Origin: Firmicutes bacterium UBA3871
Lineage (GTDB): Bacteria; Bacillota; Clostridia; Peptostreptococcales; Anaerovoracaceae
Direction: 5' to 3'
Assembly: GCA_002392265.1 (NCBI GenBank)
Contig: DGGP01000168.1
Coordinates: 1 to 7,098, forward strand
DNA: 7,098 nt
Shown piece after piece: positions 1 to 6,871 of this stretch. The stretch's first letter is position 1, and each line of letters begins with the position of its first letter. The translations under genes and the position numbers were made by a program. Under the pieces are notes generated by a model. That model was not told the origin of the DNA. It made no database searches and saw nothing but the letters and a program-made list of their open reading frames with translations.

Positions 1-1300
1 GCTGGAACTCATCGACCATGCAGCCGTAAGGCACGAACGCGATAGCGTCGGAAATCTGAAGTGTCAGGAAATCATCCGCTCTGTCTCCGAAGAAATATTT
101 CATCCAAGGATTTGTGAAATACTCCATGGACATCGAGTGAATCTCGGCGGTTTCCATTCCGATATCTCTGTATTCCTTTACAATTTCGTTATTTCCCACC
201 AGGTAGCCCTGGAATGCATGTCCGCATTCGTGGGTGATTACATCGACATCGCCCTCTGTACCGTTAAAGTTTGCAAAGATGAAAGGCGATTTGTATTTAG
301 GGAAATATGTCATATATCCGCCCTGTCTCTTTGTCTTGCGGCTCAGCACGTCAAAGAGCTCATTGTCCATCATGAAGTCAAAGAACTCCTTTGTCTCCGG
401 TGAAAGCTCGTGGTACATCTTTTGCCCCATCTCAAGGATTTCCTGAGGTGTGCCTGTCGGATTAGGGTTTCCTTCTTTGAACCATACACCGTTATCATAA
501 GCCTTTAATCCATCGGTAACGCCGATGCGAGCGGCCCTTTTCTCGTGAATTCTGTTCACAAGCGGCATGAACGATTCCTTTACCTGACGGCGGAAGTTTT
601 CAACGTCGTCCTTGCTGTAGCAGTTTCTGCCCATGCGGTAATAGCCAAGCTCTGTAAACGTATCATAGCCCAGGCGCTTTGCCTGCTCGGTGCGGTTCTT
701 TACAAGCTTGTCATATATCTCATCTATCTCGGAAGTCACGCTGCTAAAGTAAGCCTCCACTGCTTCGCAGGCTTCCTTTCTGGTCGCACGGTCGCTGTTT
801 ACCATAAAAGGTCTCATCATTGAGAGGTTGTAAACTTCACCGCGGAAATGAATCTCTGCAGTTGCAAGCAGCTTGTCATAACGCGTTACGAGAGCGTTTT
901 CCTCCTGCATTAAATCAATGATTGAATCATCGAACGCCTTCATTGCAATTTCAATGTTTTTGAAGGCAACCTTTCCTATGTGCTTTTCCATTCCCTCTCT
1001 GAAAGGCGATTCAAAGAGAGTCTTTTTGTATTTGATATCCAGACTTTCTATGAGAGGTGCATTTTCATCGTAAAATTCCTTTTCCTTTTCATAGAACTCA
1101 TCTGTCGTATCGATGCTGTTGCGAACCTCCGCGAGCTCGATATTTGTAAATACGTCATCACTGAATTTGTAATAATCCTTGTGGATTTCAAACTGCTCAT
1201 CGGCGGACTTTGCTGCCTTTAAGCGCTCTGTCAGCTCTGCGTATTTTTTCTCTACCTTTTCCATATCCACACGGGTATACGGCATCTCACTAAACTTCAT
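1..1300 (-). CDS. pepF: M3 family oligoendopeptidase (PepF-like), partial, C-terminus beyond the left edge
   Basis: Zinc metallopeptidase expected to cut short peptides in the cytoplasm; no signal peptide is visible. The minus strand reads open from the ATG at 1300 to base 1, giving 433 residues that begin MKFSEMPYTRVDMEKVEKKY. The zinc motif HECGH is at residues 357-361 (H357, E358, H361). E386, in GMETAEIHSMSMEYF, lies 29 residues after the first His, the spacing of the third zinc ligand in thimet-type M3 peptidases. Near the edge, YGCMVDEFQ matches the conserved tail of the M3 active-site region. Family members are usually about 560-600 residues, so roughly 130 or more are missing because of the window boundary, not a mutation. 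GAGGG at 1306-1310, five bases before the ATG, supports the start. The gene has its own promoter candidate and follows the coaX terminator, so it is probably a separate transcript. The family is secure; peptide specificity cannot be read from sequence. Confidence 0.95.
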   Translation of the reverse strand, partial: MKFSEMPYTRVDMEKVEKKYAELTERLKAAKSADEQFEIHKDYYKFSDDVFTNIELAEVRNSIDTTDEFYEKEKEFYDENAPLIESLDIKYKKTLFESPFREGMEKHIGKVAFKNIEIAMKAFDDSIIDLMQEENALVTRYDKLLATAEIHFRGEVYNLSMMRPFMVNSDRATRKEACEAVEAYFSSVTSEIDEIYDKLVKNRTEQAKRLGYDTFTELGYYRMGRNCYSKDDVENFRRQVKESFMPLVNRIHEKRAARIGVTDGLKAYDNGVWFKEGNPNPTGTPQEILEMGQKMYHELSPETKEFFDFMMDNELFDVLSRKTKRQGGYMTYFPKYKSPFIFANFNGTEGDVDVITHECGHAFQGYLVGNNEIVKEYRDIGMETAEIHSMSMEYFTNPWMKYFFGDRADDFLTLQISDAIAFVPYGCMVDEFQ

Positions 1301-1355
1301 TTTATCCCTCGTCTTTCCGCTTTTCGTCTAATCTCCGACTCTAAGCATCAGTTTA

Positions 1356-1385
1356 ATTATAGACCAATTTTCAACGTATACACAA
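1356..1385 (-). promoter_or_regulatory. Candidate sigma-A type promoter of the oligoendopeptidase gene
   Basis: Read on the minus strand, TTGTGT (1380-1385) is followed after 18 bases by a perfect TATAAT (1356-1361). Transcription would begin near 1349, giving a leader of roughly 50 bases before the ATG at 1300. The -10 is consensus; the -35 matches at four of six positions. It lies between the coaX terminator and the peptidase start, where a promoter is needed. This is a sequence match only. Confidence 0.6.
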
Positions 1386-1407
1386 GCAGAATGATTATTT
1401 GTGTATA
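1377..1407. repeat. 9-bp inverted repeat overlapping the peptidase promoter -35, possible operator
   Basis: TATACACAA at 1377-1385 and its exact reverse complement TTGTGTATA at 1399-1407 are separated by 13 bases. The arm centres are 22 bases apart, about two helical turns, as expected for a dimeric regulator binding one face of DNA. The proximal arm covers the -35 hexamer and the distal arm lies just upstream. I do not recognise the site as that of a named regulator. The surroundings are AT-rich, so chance is possible, although nine matched pairs including C/G positions is more than the background suggests. Confidence 0.45.
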
Positions 1408-1516
1408 TTTATATTTATTCACTCCCCTGCACATCGCCCGATTTTTCAATACTTTTGGGCTATTCCGATTTTGCAAAAAAATACTGTTTTGCTTTGTTTT
1501 TATTTCAGGACAAAAA

Positions 1517-1552
1517 GTAAAAAAAGTCCGAGCACATTTGTTGTGCTCGGAC
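1517..1552 (-). terminator. Intrinsic terminator after coaX
   Basis: A perfect 11-bp stem, GTCCGAGCACA (1526-1536) with TGTGCTCGGAC (1542-1552), closes a 5-base loop (1537-1541). Seven A's on the plus strand (1519-1525) follow directly on the far side, so on the minus strand the hairpin is followed by a run of seven T's. It begins 11 bases past the coaX stop codon and is oriented to end transcripts coming from coaX. This is a textbook Rho-independent terminator and marks the end of the mmd-coaX unit. Confidence 0.93.
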
Positions 1553-1563
1553 GACAAGATTGT

Positions 1564-2379
1564 TCAATTATTTTTTGCTGCCTTTCTCTCTCTTTCTCTC
1601 CTGTTCTTTTCATAGATAATCTGGAGACCTTCAAGTGTCAGCATCTTGTCAACATGATCGATGCAGTCAATTCCCGAATCAATCATCGAAGACATACCGC
1701 CTGTCGCAACCACGGTTACCTTTCGGCCTGATTCCGTCATCGCTTCAAGCTCTGCCTTCATCTTTTTAACTATGAACTCAACCGTTCCCATGTGCCCGTA
1801 CACCAGACCGGACTGCATACTGGTAGTTGTATTTCTGCAGATAACGGTGCCCGGTTCTTCGAGTTCGACCTTTGGCAGCTTTGCTGTCTTTTCAAACAGA
1901 GCTTCCGAAGAAATCTTTAGACCCGGCGCGATAGTACCTCCGAGGTACTCTGCCTTTTCGGTGATGGCACAGAAAGTGGTCGCTGTTCCTAAATCTATTA
2001 CGATGAGTGGGCCGCCGTATTTCGTATAAGCCGCAACGGCATTTACTATACGGTCCGCTCCAACCTGTTTCGGATTGTCGTACTTTATGATAAGTCCGGT
2101 CTTGACTCCGGCCTCTATGACGATAGCCCGGCGGTTGAAATATTTCATGGACAGATGCTGGAGTGTGTAAAGCACGGAAGGTACGACTGTGGATATGATT
2201 ACATCCTCTACGTCCTTTATGTTCAGGCCTTCATAGGAGAAAAGCTGATTAATGAGCATACCGTACTCGTCTGCACTCTTGTTGTTGTCTGTCTCAATAC
2301 GCCAATTGGTGATTAACTCTCTGTCTCGGAACACTCCGAGTACAATGTTGGTATTGCCAACGTCAAATGCAAGTAACAT
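1564..2379 (-). CDS. coaX: Type III pantothenate kinase
   Basis: Phosphorylates pantothenate to 4'-phosphopantothenate, the first step of CoA synthesis, in the cytoplasm. The 271 residues show the family's ASKHA-fold motifs: DVGNTN at 6-11 (phosphate-binding loop, D6), GADR at 107-110 with D109 at the catalytic-base position, IDLGTATT at 128-135 with D129 at the monovalent-cation site, GGTIAPGL at 147-154, and ATGG at 225-228 in the C-terminal half. Length is slightly above the usual 255-262 residues; the extra is a charged tail ([13 protein letters not shown]). The ATG at 2379 puts the first strand and DVGNTN in the normal place, and AGAGG at 2386-2390 lies six bases upstream. It starts 23 bases after mmdC with no terminator between, so it is probably cotranscribed with the decarboxylase genes. 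In Clostridia coaX is more familiar beside birA, the biotin ligase; here its neighbour is a biotin acceptor. Confidence 0.96.
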   Translation of the reverse strand: MLLAFDVGNTNIVLGVFRDRELITNWRIETDNNKSADEYGMLINQLFSYEGLNIKDVEDVIISTVVPSVLYTLQHLSMKYFNRRAIVIEAGVKTGLIIKYDNPKQVGADRIVNAVAAYTKYGGPLIVIDLGTATTFCAITEKAEYLGGTIAPGLKISSEALFEKTAKLPKVELEEPGTVICRNTTTSMQSGLVYGHMGTVEFIVKKMKAELEAMTESGRKVTVVATGGMSSMIDSGIDCIDHVDKMLTLEGLQIIYEKNRRERERKAAKNN

Positions 2380-2402
2380 ATATATCCTCTGTATCCTCTA
2401 TT

Positions 2403-2786
2403 TTATTTCAGCGTTACGAGAACGTCTCCAACGTTTACGCTGGCACCCTTTGCTACCGGAATTGTATCTACGGTACCGTCTGCCGCTGCCATGATTTCAT
2501 TCTCCATCTTCATGGCTTCAAGGATTACGAGAACATCTCCCGCCTTTACAGCCTGTCCCGGAGCTACCTTTACATCAAGAACTGTTCCCGGCATAGGAGC
2601 TGTAACAGTCTGTGCGCCTGCTGCAGGAGCAGGTGCAGGTGCCGCCTTCGGAGCTGCAGGTGCCGGAGCAGGTGCTGCTGCTACAGGAGCAGGTGCAGGT
2701 GCTGCCTTCGGAGCTGCTACGCTGCCGAGTTCTTCTACTTCTACTGCGTATGTTGTACCGTTTACGGTAATGTTGTACTTTTTCAT
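2403..2786 (-). CDS. mmdC: Biotin carboxyl carrier subunit of a methylmalonyl-CoA/oxaloacetate-type decarboxylase
   Basis: Carries the carboxyl group on a swinging biotin arm between the carboxyltransferase and the membrane decarboxylase. From the ATG at 2786 it has 127 residues in three parts: a short N-terminal segment ([20 protein letters not shown]), a flexible Ala/Pro linker at about 23-57, and a biotinyl/lipoyl domain from about 59. EAMKMEN at 90-96 is the biotinylation motif, with K93 the modified lysine. The same frame is open upstream to a TTG at 2810, directly after the mmdD stop, but I chose the ATG because AAAGGAA (2796-2802) precedes it and homologues begin MKKYN-like. The linker carries a repeated peptide, [10 protein letters not shown], at 25-34 and 45-54. 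Biotin ligase (BirA), not in the window, must activate it. It could equally serve an oxaloacetate or glutaconyl-CoA decarboxylase by itself; the neighbouring carboxyltransferase points to methylmalonyl-CoA. Confidence 0.93.
   Translation of the reverse strand: MKKYNITVNGTTYAVEVEELGSVAAPKAAPAPAPVAAAPAPAPAAPKAAPAPAPAAGAQTVTAPMPGTVLDVKVAPGQAVKAGDVLVILEAMKMENEIMAAADGTVDTIPVAKGASVNVGDVLVTLK
2624..2717. repeat. Direct repeat of 34 bases at a 60-base offset in the mmdC linker
   Basis: Bases 2624-2657 and 2684-2717 match at 33 of 34 positions; the only difference is C2643 versus T2703, a synonymous change. The offset of 60 bases equals 20 codons, and the copies encode the two [10 protein letters not shown] blocks of the linker. 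This looks like an internal duplication that lengthened the linker, and a place where linker length could vary by slippage or recombination. Confidence 0.85.
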
Positions 2787-2795
2787 TTTCGATAT

Positions 2796-2802
2796 TTCCT
2801 TT
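2796..2802 (-). promoter_or_regulatory. Ribosome binding site that sets the mmdC start
   Basis: AAAGGAA on the minus strand, with GG 11 bases before the ATG at 2786. It would lie inside the coding sequence if the TTG at 2810 were the start, so it argues for the 127-residue form of MmdC. Confidence 0.6.
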
Positions 2803-2810
2803 CGTATCAA

Positions 2811-3254
2811 TCAGTGGCGTTTGTCAATCATATTTCTGCTCTCAAGGCAGTCCATGCTTCCGGCATGTGACCATGCGGAGCCGGCGCCCGTTACTCTGGT
2901 GATATTCCTTACCACGAGGCTATTTGCACTTTGCGAGCCTTCGTAAGCCGCAATTGCCGCCGTGATAACCGCAACCAGCTGTGCATCGCCTGCAAGGTTT
3001 TCAGCCGGTGCTGCCGCAGGTGCCGCTACAGGCGCCGTTGTGACAGCCGCTGCTGCAGGTGCAGCCTTCTTTGCCTTGCCTGCTGTCATAACCTTTCCCA
3101 TGATTGAAAGAATCAGCCAAATCAGGCAAAGGATTACGAATGTGGTTCCCAGGCCAAGCAGTGTTGTTATTCCCGCGCCGGCCATCTTTTCACCCATTGT
3201 CAGGGAATCAAAGTACTCCGGATTCGCGAACTTTTCCATTAATGATAAATCCAT
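2811..3254 (-). CDS. mmdD: OadG/MmdD family membrane subunit of sodium-pump decarboxylase
   Basis: Small single-helix subunit that assembles and anchors the decarboxylase at the membrane in sodium-pumping enzymes. The 147 residues show a short hydrophilic N-terminus, one membrane helix at about 28-52 (core TTFVILCLIWLILSIMGKV), a positive stretch (KAKK), an Ala-rich linker at about 64-84, and a C-terminal domain with LVAVITAAIAAYEG (93-106), VVRNITRV (114-121) and AWSHAG (127-132). The last three resemble the conserved end of clostridial OadG/MmdD proteins. The start is firm: AGGAGG at 3263-3268 lies eight bases before the ATG. It sits 18 bases after mmdA and is followed by mmdC. Family assignment rests on this layout and context, since the family is short and poorly conserved. 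It is called MmdD rather than OadG because of the carboxyltransferase type upstream. Confidence 0.88.
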   Translation of the reverse strand: MDLSLMEKFANPEYFDSLTMGEKMAGAGITTLLGLGTTFVILCLIWLILSIMGKVMTAGKAKKAAPAAAAVTTAPVAAPAAAPAENLAGDAQLVAVITAAIAAYEGSQSANSLVVRNITRVTGAGSAWSHAGSMDCLESRNMIDKRH

Positions 3255-3272
3255 AATCTGTACCTCCTGTCT

Positions 3273-4814
3273 TTAGAGAGGAATATTTCCGTGCTTCTTT
3301 GCAGGGAGTGACTGTCTCTTGGATTTGAGCATATCTAAACCGCTTGCAATTCTCTGGCGAGTTGTAGCCGGCTCAATTACGTCGTCAACATAGCCGAGCT
3401 CTGCTGCACGATAAGGATTGTTGAATGCCTCTTCGTACTCCGCAATCTTTTCCTGTCTCTTTGCGGCAGGGTCTTCGGCGTTCTTGATATCGTTTTTGAA
3501 TACGATGTTTGCTGCGCCGGAAGCTCCCATTACAGCAACCTGTGCTGTAGGCCATGCGAGAACGAGGTCAGCTCCGAGCTCCTTGTTGCACATAGCGATA
3601 TAAGCGCCGCCGTATGCCTTACGCAGTACTATTGTTACCTTTGGCACTGTTGCTTCCGCATAAGCGTAAAGCAGCTTTGCGCCGTGGCGAATGATGCCGC
3701 CGTATTCCTGAGCTGTGCCCGGCAGGAAGCCCGGTACATCCTCGAGTGTGAGGAGTGGAACGTTGTAAGCATCACAGTTTCTGATGAATCTTGCTGCCTT
3801 GTCTGATGCATTGATGTCGAGGCAGCCTGCGCCGAACTTAGGCTGGTTTGCGATAATGCCGACAGATGCGCCGTTTATGCGGGCATAGCCGGTGATAATG
3901 TTCTTGCCGTAGTGCGGCATGATTTCAAAGAACTTGCCGTCGTCAACGATTGCTGTGATTACCTGATACATGTCATAAGCCTTGTTAGGGTTGTCAGGAA
4001 TGATTTCGTTGAGCTCAGGGATCATTCTGTTTATATCATCCGAAGTCGGAACTTCAGGTGCGGTTTCGAGATTGTTTGAAGGCAGATAAGATAGGAGCTC
4101 TCTGACCTGAGCGATAGCGTCCTCGTCATTTGCGGCAATCTGGTGTGCATTACCGGAAATGCTGTTGTGAGTCATAGCGCCGCCGAGCTGTTCTGCAGTA
4201 ACCTCTTCACCTGTTACGGTCTTGATTACCTGAGGTCCTGTAATGAACATCTGGGAAGTCTTGTCAACCATAAAGATGTAGTCGGTGATTGCAGGGGAGT
4301 AAACCGCTCCGCCTGCGCAAGGTCCCATGATTACGGAAATCTGAGGAACCACGCCCGATGCGATTGTGTTGTTGTAGAAGATTTTAGCGTAGCCGGAAAG
4401 TGCTGTAACGCCTTCCTGAATACGAGCACCGCCCGAGTCGTTCATTCCAACGATTGGAGCGCCCATTCTCATAGCCATTTCCTGCACCTTTACGATCTTG
4501 TTTGCGTGATATTCACCAAGCGATCCGCCGAGTACCGTGAAATCCTGTGAGAATGCGAATACCAGACGGCCGTTAACCTGACCGTAGCCTGTTACAACGC
4601 CTTCGCCCGGCGCCTTTTTATCGGCCATGTCAAAGTTGTGGCATCTGTGCTTAACAAAAGTGTCCATTTCAACGAATGTGTTCTCGTCGAACAAGAGATT
4701 GATTCTTTCTCTCGCTGTGAGCTTGCCGTTTGCATGCTGTTTGTCAATGCTCTTTTGCCCGCCGCCGAGTACGAGTTCTTCTTTCATCTCGCGAAGCTGT
4801 TCAAGCTTGTTCAT
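3273..4814 (-). CDS. mmdA: Methylmalonyl-CoA decarboxylase alpha subunit (carboxyltransferase)
   Basis: Biotin-dependent carboxyltransferase of the crotonase fold, predicted to move the carboxyl group of (S)-methylmalonyl-CoA to carrier biotin, releasing propionyl-CoA. The 513 residues match the family's usual 510-520 and hold both halves of the fold. The N-terminal CoA-binding half has [20 protein letters not shown] (78-97), [11 protein letters not shown] (125-135) and [12 protein letters not shown] (164-175, oxyanion-hole glycines). The C-terminal biotin-side half has [14 protein letters not shown] (357-370), [11 protein letters not shown] (398-408) and [16 protein letters not shown] (419-434). 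AGGAGG at 4823-4828, eight bases before the ATG, fixes the start. It is the first gene of mmdA-mmdD-mmdC, with a promoter candidate just upstream. The beta subunit of propionyl-CoA carboxylase is close in sequence and hard to separate by eye; the OadG-type neighbour favours a decarboxylase. No biotin carboxylase gene is present to support the carboxylase reading. Confidence 0.95.
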   Translation of the reverse strand: MNKLEQLREMKEELVLGGGQKSIDKQHANGKLTARERINLLFDENTFVEMDTFVKHRCHNFDMADKKAPGEGVVTGYGQVNGRLVFAFSQDFTVLGGSLGEYHANKIVKVQEMAMRMGAPIVGMNDSGGARIQEGVTALSGYAKIFYNNTIASGVVPQISVIMGPCAGGAVYSPAITDYIFMVDKTSQMFITGPQVIKTVTGEEVTAEQLGGAMTHNSISGNAHQIAANDEDAIAQVRELLSYLPSNNLETAPEVPTSDDINRMIPELNEIIPDNPNKAYDMYQVITAIVDDGKFFEIMPHYGKNIITGYARINGASVGIIANQPKFGAGCLDINASDKAARFIRNCDAYNVPLLTLEDVPGFLPGTAQEYGGIIRHGAKLLYAYAEATVPKVTIVLRKAYGGAYIAMCNKELGADLVLAWPTAQVAVMGASGAANIVFKNDIKNAEDPAAKRQEKIAEYEEAFNNPYRAAELGYVDDVIEPATTRQRIASGLDMLKSKRQSLPAKKHGNIPL

Positions 4815-4879
4815 ATATGTTTCCTCCTTAATTTCGGAATCATTTTTATCCGCATAAAATTCGTTTTATACCAACAATA

Positions 4880-4909
4880 ACTATACAACAAAAATAGCAG
4901 TTCTTTCAA
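4880..4909 (-). promoter_or_regulatory. Candidate promoter of the mmdA-mmdD-mmdC-coaX unit
   Basis: On the minus strand TTGAAA (4904-4909) is followed after 18 bases by TATAGT (4880-4885), each five of six to consensus. The start point would be near 4873, giving a leader of about 60 bases with the AGGAGG site near its end. A small AT-rich hairpin, ATAAAA/TTTTAT at 4854-4869 with loop TTCG (plus-strand reading), lies at the beginning of that leader; it is too weak to call a regulator. I see no riboswitch or T-box in so short a leader. Confidence 0.55.
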
Positions 4910-4927
4910 GTTTTTTCACTTTGCTTA

Positions 4928-4948
4928 TTTGTATTTAGTTTGTATTTA
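4928..4948. repeat. Tandem 11-base repeat at the end of the lipoprotein gene
   Basis: TTTGTATTTA occurs at 4928-4937 and 4939-4948 on the plus strand, an 11-base period. The second copy contains the TAA stop of the lipoprotein gene (4946-4948). It lies roughly 20-40 bases upstream of the mmdA -35, an AT-rich place where a regulator or the RNA polymerase alpha subunit could bind, though nothing proves that. Confidence 0.5.
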
Positions 4949-6871
4949 TTCCGCATCGTGCCCGTACAGCTTTGCTGCGGCTTTGAGTATTGCGCGCTGC
5001 TCGGCGTTTGTAAGCTCTGAAGCAGACACTCCCTTTGGCAGTATTACTACCGCCCCGCTGCCTGCATCCTCAATGGATTCACGCCCCGCAAGCTGTGCCA
5101 GCTCGCTTGCACAGATCAGCGTTTTCTTCAAGTACGGCATATTCGGAAAGCTGTCGCGACCCAGCTCGTATGCATCCATTCCCTCTCCGCTGAAATCGAC
5201 AAGAATATTTCCCTCATCCGTCAGCTTTACTTCATCCGCACCAAGCGCCTTTGCGGCCTCGGCAATCGGCACATATACTCCCACATCCGCACTGCCGTCT
5301 TCATTTGGAACCGGACCCCTGAGCGAATAGAAATACTCGTCATCGCAAAGCGATATGCCGGATTCGCCTGCGCTGTAGTAATAATATTCATCAGCGCATG
5401 CGACAAAGCTTTTTTCGAGGATGTCTGCAGCTTCTTTGTCGACATCCGCAAGGGCTTTATCCATGATTGGGATTATCCGCCTGTTCATTGCCCTGTAGGC
5501 GTATTTGCCTTCAAAGAGGCTGACACCGGCTTCGTCCTTCCAAAGATAATAATCAAGCGTTATCCCGAGGAAGTGCCCCGGTCCCTCAGGTCTGTCAACC
5601 GCCCATATTTCAACAGGCATGTGAATCAGCCCGTAAGGCAGCTCCCCCAGCCCCTGATTTGTCATCCTCTCGCCTTCATCGCCTATGTAGTAGATTCTGT
5701 ACTGGTTTTCAACCAGCCCGTGAACCTCGAGTGCTACAATATCTTCTACCGTTTCACCCTGTACCTGATAGCATGTGAGCTTTACCTTTCCCGGCGTAGC
5801 AGCCGTCAGCTTTCCCGGCAGGTGTCCGCGCTTTGCGGCAAGCGCCCCCGGCACATTCTTTGGCGCATCAGGCGATGCGGCAGGCATGGTTATGTAATAG
5901 TTTGCGGTATCCGAAAGAATCTCCCTCGGCAGGATGCTCGAGGTATATATACCGTAAACCGTATCATCAAACAGCTCCAGCATTCTCTCGTAATCGCTTA
6001 CGGGATGTCTGTATACTGTAATTCCTTTCCCTGTTAGCTTTTTTACAAGGCTGTCAACATATTCTTCATCGGGCGCTGTAATTGCTTTCAGCTTGTTATC
6101 AAAATAAAAATCTGCTATTACTTCCGGATCGAGCGCGCCCTGCATATTGTAAACAGTCAGGATGATGCTCTCGTAGCCCATTGCCTTTACCTCTTCAAGC
6201 TCGTCGTAATTATAAATCTGAACTATGAAGCGGTCCCGATAATCCGGATAATCCTCTGCGATTTTTGAGAGCACCTCGGTAAAATCAGCCTTTATATCCG
6301 TTACCACCCTGAAGGTATCGGATTTATCCATAACGGCAATCAGGCTTTCTATATCCATCGTGTGGAAACGCTCATATGTGGAAAGCGCCATGAACTCGTC
6401 ATAGCTCAGCGGCCCGTTCATCGCAACGTTATAGTAATATACACTGGTAACATCCCAGTCGTGCACCATTACCACATGGCCGTCCGTTGTCATTCCCATA
6501 TCAAGCTCCACAAGTGCGTAAGCGTTGTCCACCGCATTCATCAGCGCCTCGACGGAGTTGCTCGTCACATACCCGTCCACGGATCCGCCCGCATGTGCGA
6601 TTAACCTTTGAGTCTGCATAGCCTCTGTTACCTCTGCAGGCTCCCAGTTTTCAATCATTTCAGCAGCCTCTGCCTTGTGAAGCTCTGCAAGCTCTTCCGT
6701 CGTCATAGCTGACGTATCTTTTGGCCCTGCACCGCTGCCCGCATTTTCACTGCAGCCGGTGAAAGCTGCCATCGAAAGCATGATAAATACAAGCAAACAA
6801 GCGACTGCGGTTTTACCCGCCGTCGCTTTCTGTGTTCTTTTGAAGAATGTAGCCTCTAAACTATTTTTCAT
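4946..6871 (-). CDS. Predicted lipoprotein with glycerophosphodiester phosphodiesterase (GDPD) domain and long C-terminal extension
   Basis: Predicted extracytoplasmic hydrolase of glycerophosphodiesters, anchored by lipid. From the ATG at 6871 it has 641 residues. A basic start and hydrophobic stretch (TAVACLLVFIMLSMAAFTG) end at C40, a lipobox-like FTGC with an unusual Phe at -3. The GDPD domain (about 90-315) shows IAHAGG (H93), N105 in SNSVEA, VELDMGMTTDG (E122, D124), VHDW (H137, D138) and TDIK (192-194), so the catalytic histidines and metal acids are present, while the usual HRG is HAGG. Residues about 330-525 are unassigned and rich in Tyr and acids. Residues about 530-600 (VYVPIAEAAKALGADEVKLT and what follows) resemble a copper-amine-oxidase N-terminal-like stalk repeat. 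Ordinary GDPDs have about 250-300 residues. The frame is open to an ATG at 6958, but those 29 codons lie under an acidic ORF and give an implausible basic leader. A strong ribosome site before 6871 is lacking, so coupling to the upstream ORF is likely. Confidence 0.85.
   Translation of the reverse strand: MKNSLEATFFKRTQKATAGKTAVACLLVFIMLSMAAFTGCSENAGSGAGPKDTSAMTTEELAELHKAEAAEMIENWEPAEVTEAMQTQRLIAHAGGSVDGYVTSNSVEALMNAVDNAYALVELDMGMTTDGHVVMVHDWDVTSVYYYNVAMNGPLSYDEFMALSTYERFHTMDIESLIAVMDKSDTFRVVTDIKADFTEVLSKIAEDYPDYRDRFIVQIYNYDELEEVKAMGYESIILTVYNMQGALDPEVIADFYFDNKLKAITAPDEEYVDSLVKKLTGKGITVYRHPVSDYERMLELFDDTVYGIYTSSILPREILSDTANYYITMPAASPDAPKNVPGALAAKRGHLPGKLTAATPGKVKLTCYQVQGETVEDIVALEVHGLVENQYRIYYIGDEGERMTNQGLGELPYGLIHMPVEIWAVDRPEGPGHFLGITLDYYLWKDEAGVSLFEGKYAYRAMNRRIIPIMDKALADVDKEAADILEKSFVACADEYYYYSAGESGISLCDDEYFYSLRGPVPNEDGSADVGVYVPIAEAAKALGADEVKLTDEGNILVDFSGEGMDAYELGRDSFPNMPYLKKTLICASELAQLAGRESIEDAGSGAVVILPKGVSASELTNAEQRAILKAAAKLYGHDAE
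6861..6871 (-). other. 11-base gene overlap, likely translational coupling
   Basis: The TAG stop of the small acidic ORF (6861-6863) lies just inside the chosen lipoprotein start (ATG at 6869-6871). Only GAAGAAG, a weak ribosome site, precedes that ATG, so ribosomes finishing the small ORF probably restart there. This depends on the start chosen for the lipoprotein. Confidence 0.45.

Noticed and set aside
137..1222. Several plus-strand ORFs of 70-92 codons under the peptidase gene
   Set aside because: The opposite strand has a continuous M3 peptidase frame with the HExxH motif; these are antisense shadows without good ribosome sites or recognisable domains.
1357..1731. Small ORFs on both strands in the gap between coaX and the peptidase gene, some running into coaX
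   Set aside because: They cross the intrinsic terminator, the promoter and the inverted repeat, have low-complexity Phe/Leu- or Lys-rich products and lack ribosome sites.
2787..2810. TTG start for mmdC directly after the mmdD stop
   Set aside because: It would place the AAAGGAA ribosome site inside the gene and add eight residues not typical of the family; the ATG at 2786 fits better.
2491..3276. Plus-strand Ala/Gly-rich ORFs opposite mmdC and mmdD
   Set aside because: They are reverse readings of the Ala/Pro linkers; the composition comes from GC-rich repeat codons on the real strand.
4854..4869. 6-bp AT-only inverted repeat in the mmdA leader as an operator or attenuator
   Set aside because: The stem is A/T only and short, which is expected by chance in such AT-rich DNA.
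5573..6037. 154-codon plus-strand ORF inside the lipoprotein gene
   Set aside because: It is antisense to a well-supported coding region, Arg/His/Cys-rich, with no recognisable motif or ribosome site.
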